A DNA stretch of 64,000 nucleotides. It comes from Pseudomonas rhizoryzae. Lineage in GTDB: Bacteria > Pseudomonadota > Gammaproteobacteria > Pseudomonadales > Pseudomonadaceae. The stretch's first letter is position 1, and every line of letters begins with the position of its first letter. Position numbers and translations under genes: made by a program. Below the pieces are notes generated by a model. The model saw only the letters and a list, made by a program, of their open reading frames with translations, did no database searches and was not told the DNA's origin. Location: positions 186,001 to 250,000 of the forward strand of contig NZ_SULM01000002.1 of the NCBI RefSeq assembly GCF_005250615.1, given 5' to 3'. Positions 52,845 through 64,000 of the stretch are shown here, one piece after another.

Positions 52845-53771
52845 ATGGATCTGCTCCGCGCCCTGCCCTTGCTGCCCTGTATGGTCGCCTTCGCCAAGGT
52901 GGTGGAGACCGGCAGCTTCACCGCCGCTGCCCGGCTGCTGGACGCCACACCCTCGGCGGTCAGTCGCCAGGTCGCCCGGCTGGAACGGGAGCTGGGAGTG
53001 CGCCTGCTGCAGCGCACCACTCGCCAGTTGCGCCTGAGTGACGCCGGGCGCGAGGTGCTCGGCCATTGTCGGCAACTGCTGGCCGCTGCGGGCGCGGCGC
53101 TGGACAGCGGTCAGCAGCATCGCGAGGAACCCCGCGGCCAGGTGCGCCTGGCCGTGCCCAAGGCGGTCGGCTACCGCTTGATCGCTCCGCTGCTGCCGGA
53201 CTTCTTCCAGCGCTATCCCGACGTGGATCTACAACTGCGCCTGGACGACCGTCCTCTGGATCCCATCGCCGACGACCAGGATCTGCTGGTGCGCATCACC
53301 GAGCAGCCGCCGGCCGGCTTCGTCGGCCGCCCGCTGCGGCAGATGGATTTCGTGCTCTGCGCCACGCCGGCCTATCTGCAGCGCCGTGGCACGCCCCAGC
53401 GGCCCCAGGCGTTGGCCGAGCACGAGTGCCTCTACCTCGGCGAAACCCCCGGCGACCAGCGCTGGCAACTGCGTCAAGGCGATCAGGTGGAAAGCGTGAC
53501 GGTGCGTGGCCGCCTGGCCTGCAACCACAGCGGCGTGCGCCTGGAGGCCACCCTCGCCGACCTGGGCATCGCCTGCCTGCCGGCCTTCGCCGCCGAAGCC
53601 GGTCTGGCCGAAGGCCGCCTGCTGCGCGTCTTGCCCGACTGGCAATACCTCGGCCCCTACCAGGGCACCGCCTGGCTGCTCTATCCACCGGATCGCCAAC
53701 TGCCGGCGGCGGTCAGGGTGCTGGTGGATTTTCTGGTGGAGCGGCTCAGGCCAGCCCCAGGTTCAAGCTAA
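52845..53771 (+). CDS. LysR-family transcriptional regulator
   Basis: A 308-residue regulator. HTH (about 12-70): [20 protein letters not shown] then [20 protein letters not shown]. The effector domain follows from about 95 ([20 protein letters not shown]). It belongs to the group close to DsdC/AaeR-like regulators with short C-terminal ends. The divergent EamA exporter 137 bp away is the likely target. The ATG at 52845 begins the HTH at about residue 15; the open frame to 52785 adds an unlikely leader. Its last 9 bp overlap the modC 3' end. Confidence 0.86.
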   Translation: MDLLRALPLLPCMVAFAKVVETGSFTAAARLLDATPSAVSRQVARLERELGVRLLQRTTRQLRLSDAGREVLGHCRQLLAAAGAALDSGQQHREEPRGQVRLAVPKAVGYRLIAPLLPDFFQRYPDVDLQLRLDDRPLDPIADDQDLLVRITEQPPAGFVGRPLRQMDFVLCATPAYLQRRGTPQRPQALAEHECLYLGETPGDQRWQLRQGDQVESVTVRGRLACNHSGVRLEATLADLGIACLPAFAAEAGLAEGRLLRVLPDWQYLGPYQGTAWLLYPPDRQLPAAVRVLVDFLVERLRPAPGSS

Positions 53772-54839
53772 CACCGCCACCGACTTCAACTGCGCCCACA
53801 CCCGACTCCCCGCTTGTAGCCCCAGCCGCTCCAGCGAATAGCGGGTGATCCGCGCCAGCAGCGCCGTGCCGCCCAGGTCCAGGCGCAAGAGCACCTGGGC
53901 CGGCGAGCGGGTCGGGGCGATCTCGGCGATGGTGGCCGGCAGCACATTGAGGATGCTGCTGTGCTGGCGCTCCAGACTCAGGCTGACGTCCCGCGCCAGC
54001 ACCTTGATGCGCAGCGCCTGGCCGGGGGGCAGCGGGGCATGGGCCAGCAGCACCCGCTGGTTACCGGCCAGACCCAGGCTGAGCAGGCCGTAGTCCGGGT
54101 CGTGGCCCAGCACCCGGCCCTCCAGCACTACCCCGGCGTCCTCGGCCAGGGCGATGGGTAGATCGAGCCGCGCCAACACCTCGGTCGTCGGCCCGCTGGC
54201 CAGTACCCGCCCCTGCTCCAGCAGTACCAGGTGATCGGCCAGCCGCGCCACCTCGTCGGGGGCATGGCTGACGTAGAGGATCGGCAGCGCCAGCTCGCGG
54301 GTGAGTCGCTCCAGATAGGGCAGGATCTCGGCCTTGCGCTCGGCGTCCAGCGCCGCCAGAGGCTCGTCCATCAGCAGCAGCCGCGGACTGGTCAGCAGCG
54401 CCCGGGCGATGCCGACCCGCTGGCGTTCGCCGCCGGACAGGCGCGCCGGCATCCGAGCCAGTAGCCCTTCGATGCCCAGCAATTCGACGACCTGCTCCAA
54501 CTGCAACCGCCGCTCGCCTGGCGCCACCCGCTGCCAGCCGAACAGCAGGTTGCGGCGCACGTCCAGGTGCTCGAACAGATTGGCGTCCTGGAAGACGTAG
54601 CCCAGGGCGCGCCGGTGCGGTGGCAGGAACAGACCGCGCTCGCTGTCCTGCCAGGTGTCCCCGGCGACCACCAGCCGACCGCGGGCCGTGGGCTCCAGCC
54701 CGGCCACGCATCTCAGGCAACTGGTCTTGCCCGAGCCCGAGGGGCCGAACAGCGCGGTGACGCCGCTGGCCGGCAGGGCGAGATCCACGTCCAGCACGAA
54801 GCCGGGATGGCGCAGCGCGAAACGGGCGGCGAGGCTCAT
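53763..54839 (-). CDS. modC: ModC molybdate ABC transporter ATPase
   Basis: A 358-residue ATP-binding subunit. The ABC domain (1-235) has Walker [15 protein letters not shown]-loop ([14 protein letters not shown]), signature [16 protein letters not shown] and Walker [13 protein letters not shown]; the C-terminal TOBE (mop) domain (about 290-355) binds oxyanion and regulates transport. The ATG at 54839 overlaps the modB stop (ATGA), excluding the longer frame to 55412, which runs through modB in another frame. It powers high-affinity molybdate uptake for molybdenum cofactor enzymes. Confidence 0.96.
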   Translation of the reverse strand: MSLAARFALRHPGFVLDVDLALPASGVTALFGPSGSGKTSCLRCVAGLEPTARGRLVVAGDTWQDSERGLFLPPHRRALGYVFQDANLFEHLDVRRNLLFGWQRVAPGERRLQLEQVVELLGIEGLLARMPARLSGGERQRVGIARALLTSPRLLLMDEPLAALDAERKAEILPYLERLTRELALPILYVSHAPDEVARLADHLVLLEQGRVLASGPTTEVLARLDLPIALAEDAGVVLEGRVLGHDPDYGLLSLGLAGNQRVLLAHAPLPPGQALRIKVLARDVSLSLERQHSSILNVLPATIAEIAPTRSPAQVLLRLDLGGTALLARITRYSLERLGLQAGSRVWAQLKSVAVLA

Positions 54840-55513
54840 GTCCAGGCCGACCGCCCGCGGCGACCATAGAGCAGCAGCAGGATCACGAAGGAGAACACCA
54901 GCATGCCGCCGGCCAACAGGTGCGCCTGGGGATATTCCATGGCTTCCACATGGTTGAAGATCTGGATGGAGACCACCTGGGTGCGGCCCGGCACGTTGCC
55001 GCCGATCATCAGCACCACGCCGAATTCGCCCACGGTATGGGCGAAGCCGAGGATGGCGGCGGTGATGAAGCCCGGACGGGCCAGCGGCAGCACCACGTGG
55101 AAAAAGGTATCCAGCGGCCCGGCCCTGAGGGTGGCCGCCGCCTCCAACGGGCGCGGGCCGATGGCCTCGAAGGCGTTCTGCAGCGGTTGCACCACGAAGG
55201 GCAGCGAATAGCACAGCGAGCCCACCACCAGCCCGGCGAAGGTGAAGGGCAGCCGGCCCAGGCCCAGGGCAGCGGTCGCCTGCCCCACCCAACCCTCCGG
55301 CCCCATGGCCAGGAGCAGATAGAAGCCGATCACCGTGGGCGGCAGCACCAGTGGCAGAGCGACCAGGGCACCGATGGGGCCCTTGAGCCAGGAGCGGGTG
55401 CGTGCCAGCCACCAGGCGAGGGGCGTACCCAGCAGCAGGAGCAGCAGAGTGGTCACGCTGGCCAATTCCAGGGTCAGGCGGATCGCCGCCCAGTCCGCCG
55501 CGCTCAGCCCCAT
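54836..55513 (-). CDS. modB: ModB molybdate ABC transporter permease
   Basis: A 225-residue permease with five membrane helices. It begins [20 protein letters not shown] and contains [24 protein letters not shown] followed by the EAA loop to the ATPase ([20 protein letters not shown]). The frame extends 98 codons upstream through modA, but the ATG at 55513 fits ModB length and start. It follows modA by 4 bp and overlaps modC by 4 bp, so the three are tightly coupled. Confidence 0.96.
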   Translation of the reverse strand: MGLSAADWAAIRLTLELASVTTLLLLLLGTPLAWWLARTRSWLKGPIGALVALPLVLPPTVIGFYLLLAMGPEGWVGQATAALGLGRLPFTFAGLVVGSLCYSLPFVVQPLQNAFEAIGPRPLEAAATLRAGPLDTFFHVVLPLARPGFITAAILGFAHTVGEFGVVLMIGGNVPGRTQVVSIQIFNHVEAMEYPQAHLLAGGMLVFSFVILLLLYGRRGRSAWT

Positions 55514-55517
55514 GGCG

Positions 55518-57112
<1,595 letters not shown>

Positions 57113-57195
57113 GCCGCTCTCTGCAACAGGGGGATTGGACGATCCCGGCGGTGCCGCCTAGAGTGGCGAGAATCGACCCCCAGGAGCGTAGCGCG

Positions 57196-57669
57196 ATGAA
57201 TATCAGTGCCCGCACTGTCTTCCAGGGCATCGTCAGTGACGTGAGCGACGGGCCCGTGAACGCCGAGGTCCGGCTGCGGCTGCGCGGCGGTACCGAGCTG
57301 GTGGCCGTGATCTCCCGGGAAAGCCTGCGGCATCTCGCGCTGGCCCCGGGCAAGCCGGTGATGGCCCTGGTCAAGGCGCCCTGGGTAATGGTCATGGCGG
57401 CCAACAGCGGTCTGCACCTGTCGGCCCGCAATCGCTTGGTCGGCACCGTGGAGTCCATCCGCGACGGCGCCATTCATGCGGAAGTCTGCATCGCCCTGCC
57501 CGGCGACGAACGCGTGGTGGCCCTGGTCAGCCGCGATGCGGTACGGGAGCTGCAGCTGGCTCCGGGTGTTGCCGCCACGGCGGTGTTCAAGGCGTCTCAT
57601 GTGATCCTCGGCGTGCCGCCCGATCCTGGCGATGGCAGCAAAGATAGCGTTATAGCATCGAGTATATAG
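57196..57669 (+). CDS. mop: Molbindin (two mop/TOBE domains)
   Basis: A 157-residue protein of two tandem TOBE domains (about 5-70 and 75-140), each with the mop pattern RTVFQGIVSDVSDGPVNAEV and RNRLVGTVESIRDGAIHAEV. Such molbindins bind molybdate or tungstate in the cytoplasm as storage or buffer. The ATG at 57196 follows AGGAG and keeps only the mop repeats; the longer start at 57151 is less likely. The last residues SVIASSI overlap the ModE-like operator. It lies divergent from modE. Confidence 0.9.
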   Translation: MNISARTVFQGIVSDVSDGPVNAEVRLRLRGGTELVAVISRESLRHLALAPGKPVMALVKAPWVMVMAANSGLHLSARNRLVGTVESIRDGAIHAEVCIALPGDERVVALVSRDAVRELQLAPGVAATAVFKASHVILGVPPDPGDGSKDSVIASSI

Positions 57670-57671
57670 CG
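57648..57671. promoter_or_regulatory. ModE-consensus operator across the molbindin stop codon
   Basis: CGTTATAG (57648-57655) and ATATAGCG (57664-57671) are separated by 8 bp, the exact spacing of the ModE consensus CGNTATAT-N8-ATATANCG; only one base differs. It straddles the TAG stop of the molbindin gene (57667-57669) rather than a promoter. Binding is predicted only, but the match is strong. Confidence 0.6.
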
Positions 57672-57675
57672 AGAG

Positions 57676-57712
57676 ACAAAAGAAAACGCCGGCAGGTTTC
57701 CCCGCCGGCGTT
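57676..57712 (-). terminator. Terminator of ettA (possibly bidirectional)
   Basis: A 9-bp stem, AACGCCGGC (57685-57693) with GCCGGCGTT (57704-57712). On the minus strand the stem is followed by TTTCTTTTG, a good intrinsic terminator for ettA, which stops at 57724. It may also stop the molbindin transcript. Confidence 0.8.
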
Positions 57713-57723
57713 GCGACTGACGC

Positions 57724-59388
<1,665 letters not shown>

Positions 59389-59566
59389 GGTTGGACCTTG
59401 GGAGCGGAATGAAAAACAGGGCACACAGTATGGCGTCAGCGGGCAACGCTGTCGAAACCCCGAGCGACGAAAGCGCCAGGGGTGAAGGCGCGGAAAAAGC
59501 AGGCAAGCGCACCGCCTGGCACATTATCATAGGCCTTCCCTGCCCCGCGGAATCGGGCGCAGCCGA

Positions 59567-62500
59567 ATGGCCAACGCTCCCGCAGGAAAGCAGTCCGTCG
59601 TGAATAGCTCGCCCTCCACCCTGCCGGAAGAGTCGCTCGCCTCCTCACCGCGGCGCTTCACCCGTGGCTTGCTGATCCTGTCGCTGGTGGTGATGCTGGC
59701 GATGATGTTCTGGCAGGCCTTCGCCGGAGTGGCCGAGCGCCGGGCGCTGCGCCACGAACAGCTGGAGGGCATGACCCGGCAACTGGCCAATACCCTCGAA
59801 TTCGGTATGGCGCTCAAGGCCCAGGCCGTGCGCAGTACCCTGCGTTGGTCCAGCGATCCCTCCCTGCCCCTGACCAGCGAACGGCTGCTCAGCCTCAGGG
59901 AATTCTTTCCCGGCCTGCGCGAGGTGCGCTGGTTGCCCGCCGACGCTACGCAGCGTGCCGCACGCCTGGCCGAGGCGCCCGACGCGGCCTTCGTCCAGCA
60001 ACTGATCCAGCAGGCCGGCCAGGCGGAATTCACCTACGCCTACCAGCCCAAGGCCAGCGACGCCCCCCTCTACGTCTTGCTGGCAGGCGATCCGCACCGG
60101 CAACAGGGCTGGTGGCTACTGACCAGCGCTCCACTGGTCGAGCCGCTCTGGCGACAGACCCAGGTATTGGAAGGGCTCAACTGGCGCCTGGAAGATCGCA
60201 ACCAAGGTACGCTGCTGTTCGCCACCCGCGCGGCGGACGCGGCGCCCCCCCAGGACCAGGTCAGCCAGCCGCTCGCCCACAGCGACTGGCAGGTGGTCGG
60301 CTCCTACCCACCGGATGCCGCGCCCGGGCTGCCCATCCAGGGCGCGCTCGGGCGCCTGGCACTGTTCACCCTCTTCGGCTTGATGAGCGGAGTCCTGCTG
60401 CACCTGCTGCTGCAGGAGGAACAGGGCCTACGCGCCCTCACCCAGGCCTCGCGCCGCAGCCTGCGGCTGGCCGGAACCGCCCTCAACGGCATCGAAGAAT
60501 TCGTCTGCATGACCCAGGCCGATGGCCGCCTGGTCTACGTCAACGCCACTGCCAGTCGCCTGCTCGGCATCGCCCCGAGCGAAGCCCCGCACCATTTCCT
60601 GGCGAGCCTGTTGCCGCAACTGGTCTCCCCGGCACACGCCGAACAGGGCAACCGTGGCCTGATCTCCCTCATGGTGGAGCATCGCCCCCGTCTCTTCGCG
60701 GTGAGCTGTCATGCCCTGGCCGACAGCCAGCCCAGCGCCCGCGTGCTGCGTGACCGCACCCAGACGCAGGATGGCTTCGTCTGGGTCTTGCGCGATGTCA
60801 CCGAGCAGCAGCGCAACCTGGAAACCATCCAGACCACCCGACAACGCTACGAGAACATCTTCAACGGGGTACACACCGGTATCTGCGTGGTCGACCTGCG
60901 CCCCCTGTACGAGGCGATGACCGCACACGGCCTGCAGCGACCGGAGCAGCTCGCCGCGCTGCTCGCCAGCCAGCCCGACGCGCTGGACGACCTGGGCCGC
61001 AAGGTGCGGATCACCGAAATCAACCAGCGCGCCCTGGAGATGCTCGGTATCGATCAGCTCGACCAGGCCTGGGATCGCCTCGTGGGTGACTCTCGCATCC
61101 AGTTCGGCGGCAAGCGTTACCGCCTGCTGGCCGGCCTGCTTTCCGGCCAGCAGGTGCTGGAGCTGGAAACCTGCATCGCCACCCCGACGGGCGAGCGGCA
61201 CCTCTGGTTGAGCATGCACCTGCCGACCGATTCCCAGCACCTCGACGCCACCCTGCTCAGCCTCAACGACATCACCCAGCTCAAGCTCGGCGAACTACGG
61301 CTGATCCAGCGCGACGCCTTCTGGTCCAACCTGATCAGCGCCACCCCCGACACCCTCTACACCTACGACGTCGCCAGCGGCCAACTGACCTACGAGAGCC
61401 ATCCGCTGGCCCTCAAGCTCGGCTATCCCCCCGAGGCCTTCACCAGCCTCGGCACCGAACGCCTGCATCCGGACGACGCCGAACTGCACGCGCGGGTGGT
61501 GAACATGCGCCAGACGCTGTCCGACCAGCCCAGCAGCAGCCTCTTGCGCTGGCAGCACCGCAACGGCAGCTGGCGCTGGTTCGATATCCGCGAGCAGCGC
61601 CTGGAGCGACACCCGGACGGCGCGGCCGCCAGCATCGTCGGCCTGGCGCTGGACGTCACCGACACGGTGCTGGCCAGCGATCGCCTGCGCGACAGCGAGA
61701 ATCGCTACCGGCAACTGGCGGAAAGCATCAGCGACGTCATCTTCACCACCGATGCTCAACTGGTGCTCAGCTACATCAGTCCTTCCGTCGAGGAATTGCT
61801 GGGCTATTCCGTCGCCGAGCTGCAACAGCGTCCCCTGGCCGACCTAGTGGTGCATTCGCGCCAGCTCCAGGAGTTCCGCCGTACGCTGCAGCATCTGCTG
61901 CGCAGCCTCGACAATCCTCGCGCGCTCTCCGCCTTACGCCGCGAGCGTTTCGCGCCCCTGGTGCTCGACTGCCTGCACGCCGAGGGTCATACCCTGCAGA
62001 TCGAGCTGCGCCTCAAGCCGCTCTGGGATGACCACGAGCGCTTCGCCGGCCTGCTCGGCGTCTGCCGCGACATCTCCGCCCAGCGCCGTACGGAAAAGGA
62101 CATGCGCATGGCGGCCACGGTGTTCGATCACTCCGCCGGTGCCATCCTGGTCACCGACCCGGCCGGCTACATCGTGCGCGTCAACCGCACCTTCAGCCGC
62201 ATCACCGGCTTCGCTGCCGCGGACGTCCTCGACCAGCAGCCGATGATGATCTGCGCCGACAAGCAGGAAGCCAACCAGCTGCAACACGTGATGCAGCAGC
62301 TGCGCACCGAGGACAGCTGGGAAGGCGAAATCTGGCAGCGCCGCAAGGATAACGAGCCCTATCCCTCCTGGGTCGGCATCACCGCCATCCGCGACGACGA
62401 CGGCGATCTGATGAGCTATGTCTGCTTCTTCGTCGACATCAGCGAACGCAAGGCCAGCGAGCGGCGCATCCACCGCCTGGCCTACTACGACGCCCTCACC

Positions 62501-63793
62501 CTGCTGCCCAACCGCACCCTGTTCCAGGACCGCCTGCACAATGCCCTGCAGCAGAGCCGGCACAACGACAGCTGGGTGGTGCTGATGTTCCTCGACCTGG
62601 ACCGCTTCAAGCCGATCAACGACTCCCTGGGCCATGCCGCGGGCGATCGGATGCTCAAGGAAGTGGCCATGCGCCTGACCGCCTGCGTCGGCACCGAGGA
62701 CAGCGTGGCGCGCATGGGTGGCGACGAGTTCACCCTGCTGCTGTCCGGCCTGGAGACCCGCGAGGTCGCCCTGGCCCAGGCCATCCGCGTCGGTGAGCAG
62801 ATCCTCGCCCAGCTCTCGGATGCCTTCATCCTCGAAGGCCGCGAATTCTTCGTCTCCGCCAGCATCGGTATCGCCCTGTCCCCCCAGGACGGCCATGAAC
62901 TCAGCCAGCTGATGAAGAACGCCGACACGGCCATGTACCACGCCAAGGAAATGGGCAAGAACAACTTCCAGTTCTACCAGGCCGAGATGAACGCCCGCGC
63001 CCTGGAGCGCCTGGAGTTGGAAGCCGACCTGCGCCATGCCCTGCTGCAGGGCGAATTCCGCCTGCACTACCAGCCGCAATACCGCTGCGACAACAGCCGC
63101 CTGACCGGCGTCGAGGCGCTGCTGCGCTGGGAACACCCGGTGCGCGGCCATGTGTCCCCCGCCGAGTTCATCCCGGTGCTGGAGGAGATCGGCCTGGTAG
63201 TCCAGGTGGGCGACTGGGTGATCCGCGAGGCCTGCCGCCAGATGCGCGAATGGCACGCGGCCAAGGTGCGCATTCCCAAGGTCTCGGTGAACCTCTCCGC
63301 CCGCCAGTTCAGCGACGGCCAACTCGGCCAGCGCATCGCCGAGATCCTCACCGAGACCGGCCTGCCCCCCGCTTGTCTGGAGCTGGAACTGACCGAGAGC
63401 ATTCTGATGCGCGACGTCGGCGAAGCCCTGCAACTGCTGGGTGAACTCAAGGGCCTGGGCCTGTGCATCGCGGTCGATGACTTCGGTACCGGCTATTCCT
63501 CGCTCAACTACCTCAAGCAATTCCCCATCGACATCCTCAAGATCGACCGCAGCTTCGTCGACGGCCTGCCCCACGGCGAACAGGACGCCCAGATCGCCCG
63601 CGCCATCATCGCCATGGCCCATAGCCTCAACCTCTCGGTGATCGCCGAAGGCGTGGAGCAGCAGGAACAACTGGATTTCCTCTGCACCCATGGCTGCGAC
63701 GAGGTCCAGGGCTTCCTCTTCGACCGCCCGCTGCCGCCGGACCAGCTGCGCAAGCGCGTCGAGCACCAAGGGCTGTTTCCGGTCCTGACATGA
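59567..63793 (+). CDS. morA: MorA-type multi-PAS GGDEF/EAL membrane protein
   Basis: A 1408-residue c-di-GMP protein. TM1 (about 34-54) and TM2 (about 263-284) enclose a periplasmic region; five PAS/PAC modules follow (about 300-420, 425-560, 583-705, 710-845, 849-965), then GGDEF (1051-1055, intact, with ARMGGDEFTLLLSG) and EAL (1183-1185, EALLRWEHPVRG; DDFGTGYSSLNYL). Length, layout and position right before glyA match Pseudomonas MorA, which affects flagellar development, biofilm and protease secretion. Start: the ATG at 59567 has a poor ribosome site, while an in-frame GTG at 59600 follows AGGAAAG; the latter would shorten it by 11 residues. Confidence 0.9.
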   Translation: MANAPAGKQSVVNSSPSTLPEESLASSPRRFTRGLLILSLVVMLAMMFWQAFAGVAERRALRHEQLEGMTRQLANTLEFGMALKAQAVRSTLRWSSDPSLPLTSERLLSLREFFPGLREVRWLPADATQRAARLAEAPDAAFVQQLIQQAGQAEFTYAYQPKASDAPLYVLLAGDPHRQQGWWLLTSAPLVEPLWRQTQVLEGLNWRLEDRNQGTLLFATRAADAAPPQDQVSQPLAHSDWQVVGSYPPDAAPGLPIQGALGRLALFTLFGLMSGVLLHLLLQEEQGLRALTQASRRSLRLAGTALNGIEEFVCMTQADGRLVYVNATASRLLGIAPSEAPHHFLASLLPQLVSPAHAEQGNRGLISLMVEHRPRLFAVSCHALADSQPSARVLRDRTQTQDGFVWVLRDVTEQQRNLETIQTTRQRYENIFNGVHTGICVVDLRPLYEAMTAHGLQRPEQLAALLASQPDALDDLGRKVRITEINQRALEMLGIDQLDQAWDRLVGDSRIQFGGKRYRLLAGLLSGQQVLELETCIATPTGERHLWLSMHLPTDSQHLDATLLSLNDITQLKLGELRLIQRDAFWSNLISATPDTLYTYDVASGQLTYESHPLALKLGYPPEAFTSLGTERLHPDDAELHARVVNMRQTLSDQPSSSLLRWQHRNGSWRWFDIREQRLERHPDGAAASIVGLALDVTDTVLASDRLRDSENRYRQLAESISDVIFTTDAQLVLSYISPSVEELLGYSVAELQQRPLADLVVHSRQLQEFRRTLQHLLRSLDNPRALSALRRERFAPLVLDCLHAEGHTLQIELRLKPLWDDHERFAGLLGVCRDISAQRRTEKDMRMAATVFDHSAGAILVTDPAGYIVRVNRTFSRITGFAAADVLDQQPMMICADKQEANQLQHVMQQLRTEDSWEGEIWQRRKDNEPYPSWVGITAIRDDDGDLMSYVCFFVDISERKASERRIHRLAYYDALTLLPNRTLFQDRLHNALQQSRHNDSWVVLMFLDLDRFKPINDSLGHAAGDRMLKEVAMRLTACVGTEDSVARMGGDEFTLLLSGLETREVALAQAIRVGEQILAQLSDAFILEGREFFVSASIGIALSPQDGHELSQLMKNADTAMYHAKEMGKNNFQFYQAEMNARALERLELEADLRHALLQGEFRLHYQPQYRCDNSRLTGVEALLRWEHPVRGHVSPAEFIPVLEEIGLVVQVGDWVIREACRQMREWHAAKVRIPKVSVNLSARQFSDGQLGQRIAEILTETGLPPACLELELTESILMRDVGEALQLLGELKGLGLCIAVDDFGTGYSSLNYLKQFPIDILKIDRSFVDGLPHGEQDAQIARAIIAMAHSLNLSVIAEGVEQQEQLDFLCTHGCDEVQGFLFDRPLPPDQLRKRVEHQGLFPVLT

Positions 63794-63849
63794 GACCGAT
63801 GGCGCCGCTGCATGACCGGCGCTCATACCTCAGGCTTCCCGCGATGGGG

Positions 63850-63884
63850 TAGAATGCCGCCCTTCACGAGCCCGGACCGGGCTC
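63850..63884 (+). promoter_or_regulatory. glyA promoter and leader hairpin
   Basis: A TAGAAT -10 element (63850-63855) has no obvious -35, and a palindrome GAGCCCGGACCGGGCTC (63868-63884) lies in the leader about 34 bp before the glyA ATG. The hairpin may affect transcript stability or act as a weak pause site. Confidence 0.4.
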
Positions 63885-63917
63885 GCTCTTCGCCATGCCT
63901 CAGGGGACCCTGCCGCC

Positions 63918-64000
63918 ATGTTCAGCCGTGAAACCACCATCGCCCGCTTCGACGCCGACCTGTATGCCGCCATGCAGCAGGAAGCCCAGCGTCAGGAAGA
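63918..64000 (+). CDS. glyA: Serine hydroxymethyltransferase (5' end only)
   Basis: The first 28 codons of a gene that runs off the window. The N-terminus reads MFSRETTIARFDADLYAAMQ then QEAQRQEE, typical of Pseudomonas serine hydroxymethyltransferase, a PLP enzyme that converts serine to glycine and loads tetrahydrofolate with a one-carbon unit. Position right after morA supports this. GGGGAC precedes the ATG. The catalytic Lys and the rest are beyond the edge. Confidence 0.85.
   Translation, partial: MFSRETTIARFDADLYAAMQQEAQRQE

Noticed and set aside
61934..63826. A 630-codon open frame antisense to morA
   Set aside because: Shadow of the GGDEF/EAL coding region; no recognisable domain or ribosome site.

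Overview
The window is a GC-rich (about 65% by eye) chromosomal segment of a Pseudomonas-type gammaproteobacterium. The main support is gene content and order: secA-argJ-GST-mutT with dciA divergent to secA; a cstA/btsT-yjiX-yjiA carbon-starvation operon; mapZ, radA, mscL, a TerC/CorC protein, an FAD-dependent ferredoxin-NADP reductase and rlmG; and a morA-type GGDEF/EAL protein directly before glyA. I cannot name the species from sequence alone. No rRNA, tRNA, CRISPR array, prophage or insertion-sequence transposase was seen, and every gene is intact except glyA, which runs off the right edge.

Layout. 1-6.2 kb: an ABM-domain protein, an acyltransferase-3 membrane protein, a small cardiolipin-synthase-like PLD protein, a REC-PAS-GGDEF-EAL regulator and an OmpA lipoprotein. 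6.4-9.0 kb: an ArsR regulator, MFS exporter and Old Yellow Enzyme reductase unit closed by a perfect terminator. 9.0-15.8 kb: two hairpin repeats, then the mutT-GST-argJ-secA block and dciA. 15.8-21.8 kb: yjiA, yjiX and cstA, with a divergent Cache histidine kinase/NarL regulator pair and mapZ. 21.8-31.4 kb: more hairpin repeats, copB, radA, small proteins, mscL, the TerC protein, fpr, rlmG and clsA. 31.4-33.4 kb: an AraC regulator plus Rossmann oxidoreductase cassette of lower GC, bracketed by imperfect direct repeats. 33.4-37.8 kb: two alpha/beta hydrolases, a MerR regulator, a beta-barrel protein and glutaminase. 37.8-44.3 kb: an RstAB-like two-component system divergent from a two-gene RND pump. 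44.3-48.8 kb: a catabolic unit (MFS permease, HMG-CoA-lyase-like protein, class III CoA-transferase, LysR). 48.9-53.8 kb: DUF1348, a LuxR solo, an APC permease, an EamA exporter and LysR. 53.8-57.7 kb: the molybdate system modEABC with a divergent molbindin. 57.7-64 kb: ettA, morA and the start of glyA.

How the genes work together. Three c-di-GMP proteins (the REC-PAS-GGDEF-EAL protein, MapZ and MorA) lie in the window, the last two in loci that also carry them in other pseudomonads. Several units pair a regulator with an effector and have a candidate operator in the intervening DNA: ArsR/MFS/OYE, sensor kinase/cstA, RstA-like/RND, LysR/CoA-transferase and MerR/hydrolases.

The least explained material is non-coding. 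There are three dispersed repeat families. One is a roughly 175-190 bp element present twice in opposite orientation between convergent genes; its outer stem differs in sequence but is kept paired. The second is a roughly 93 bp hairpin element in tandem pairs. The third is a roughly 155 bp direct repeat flanking the AraC cassette. A ModE-consensus operator also sits, unexpectedly, across the stop codon of the molbindin gene.
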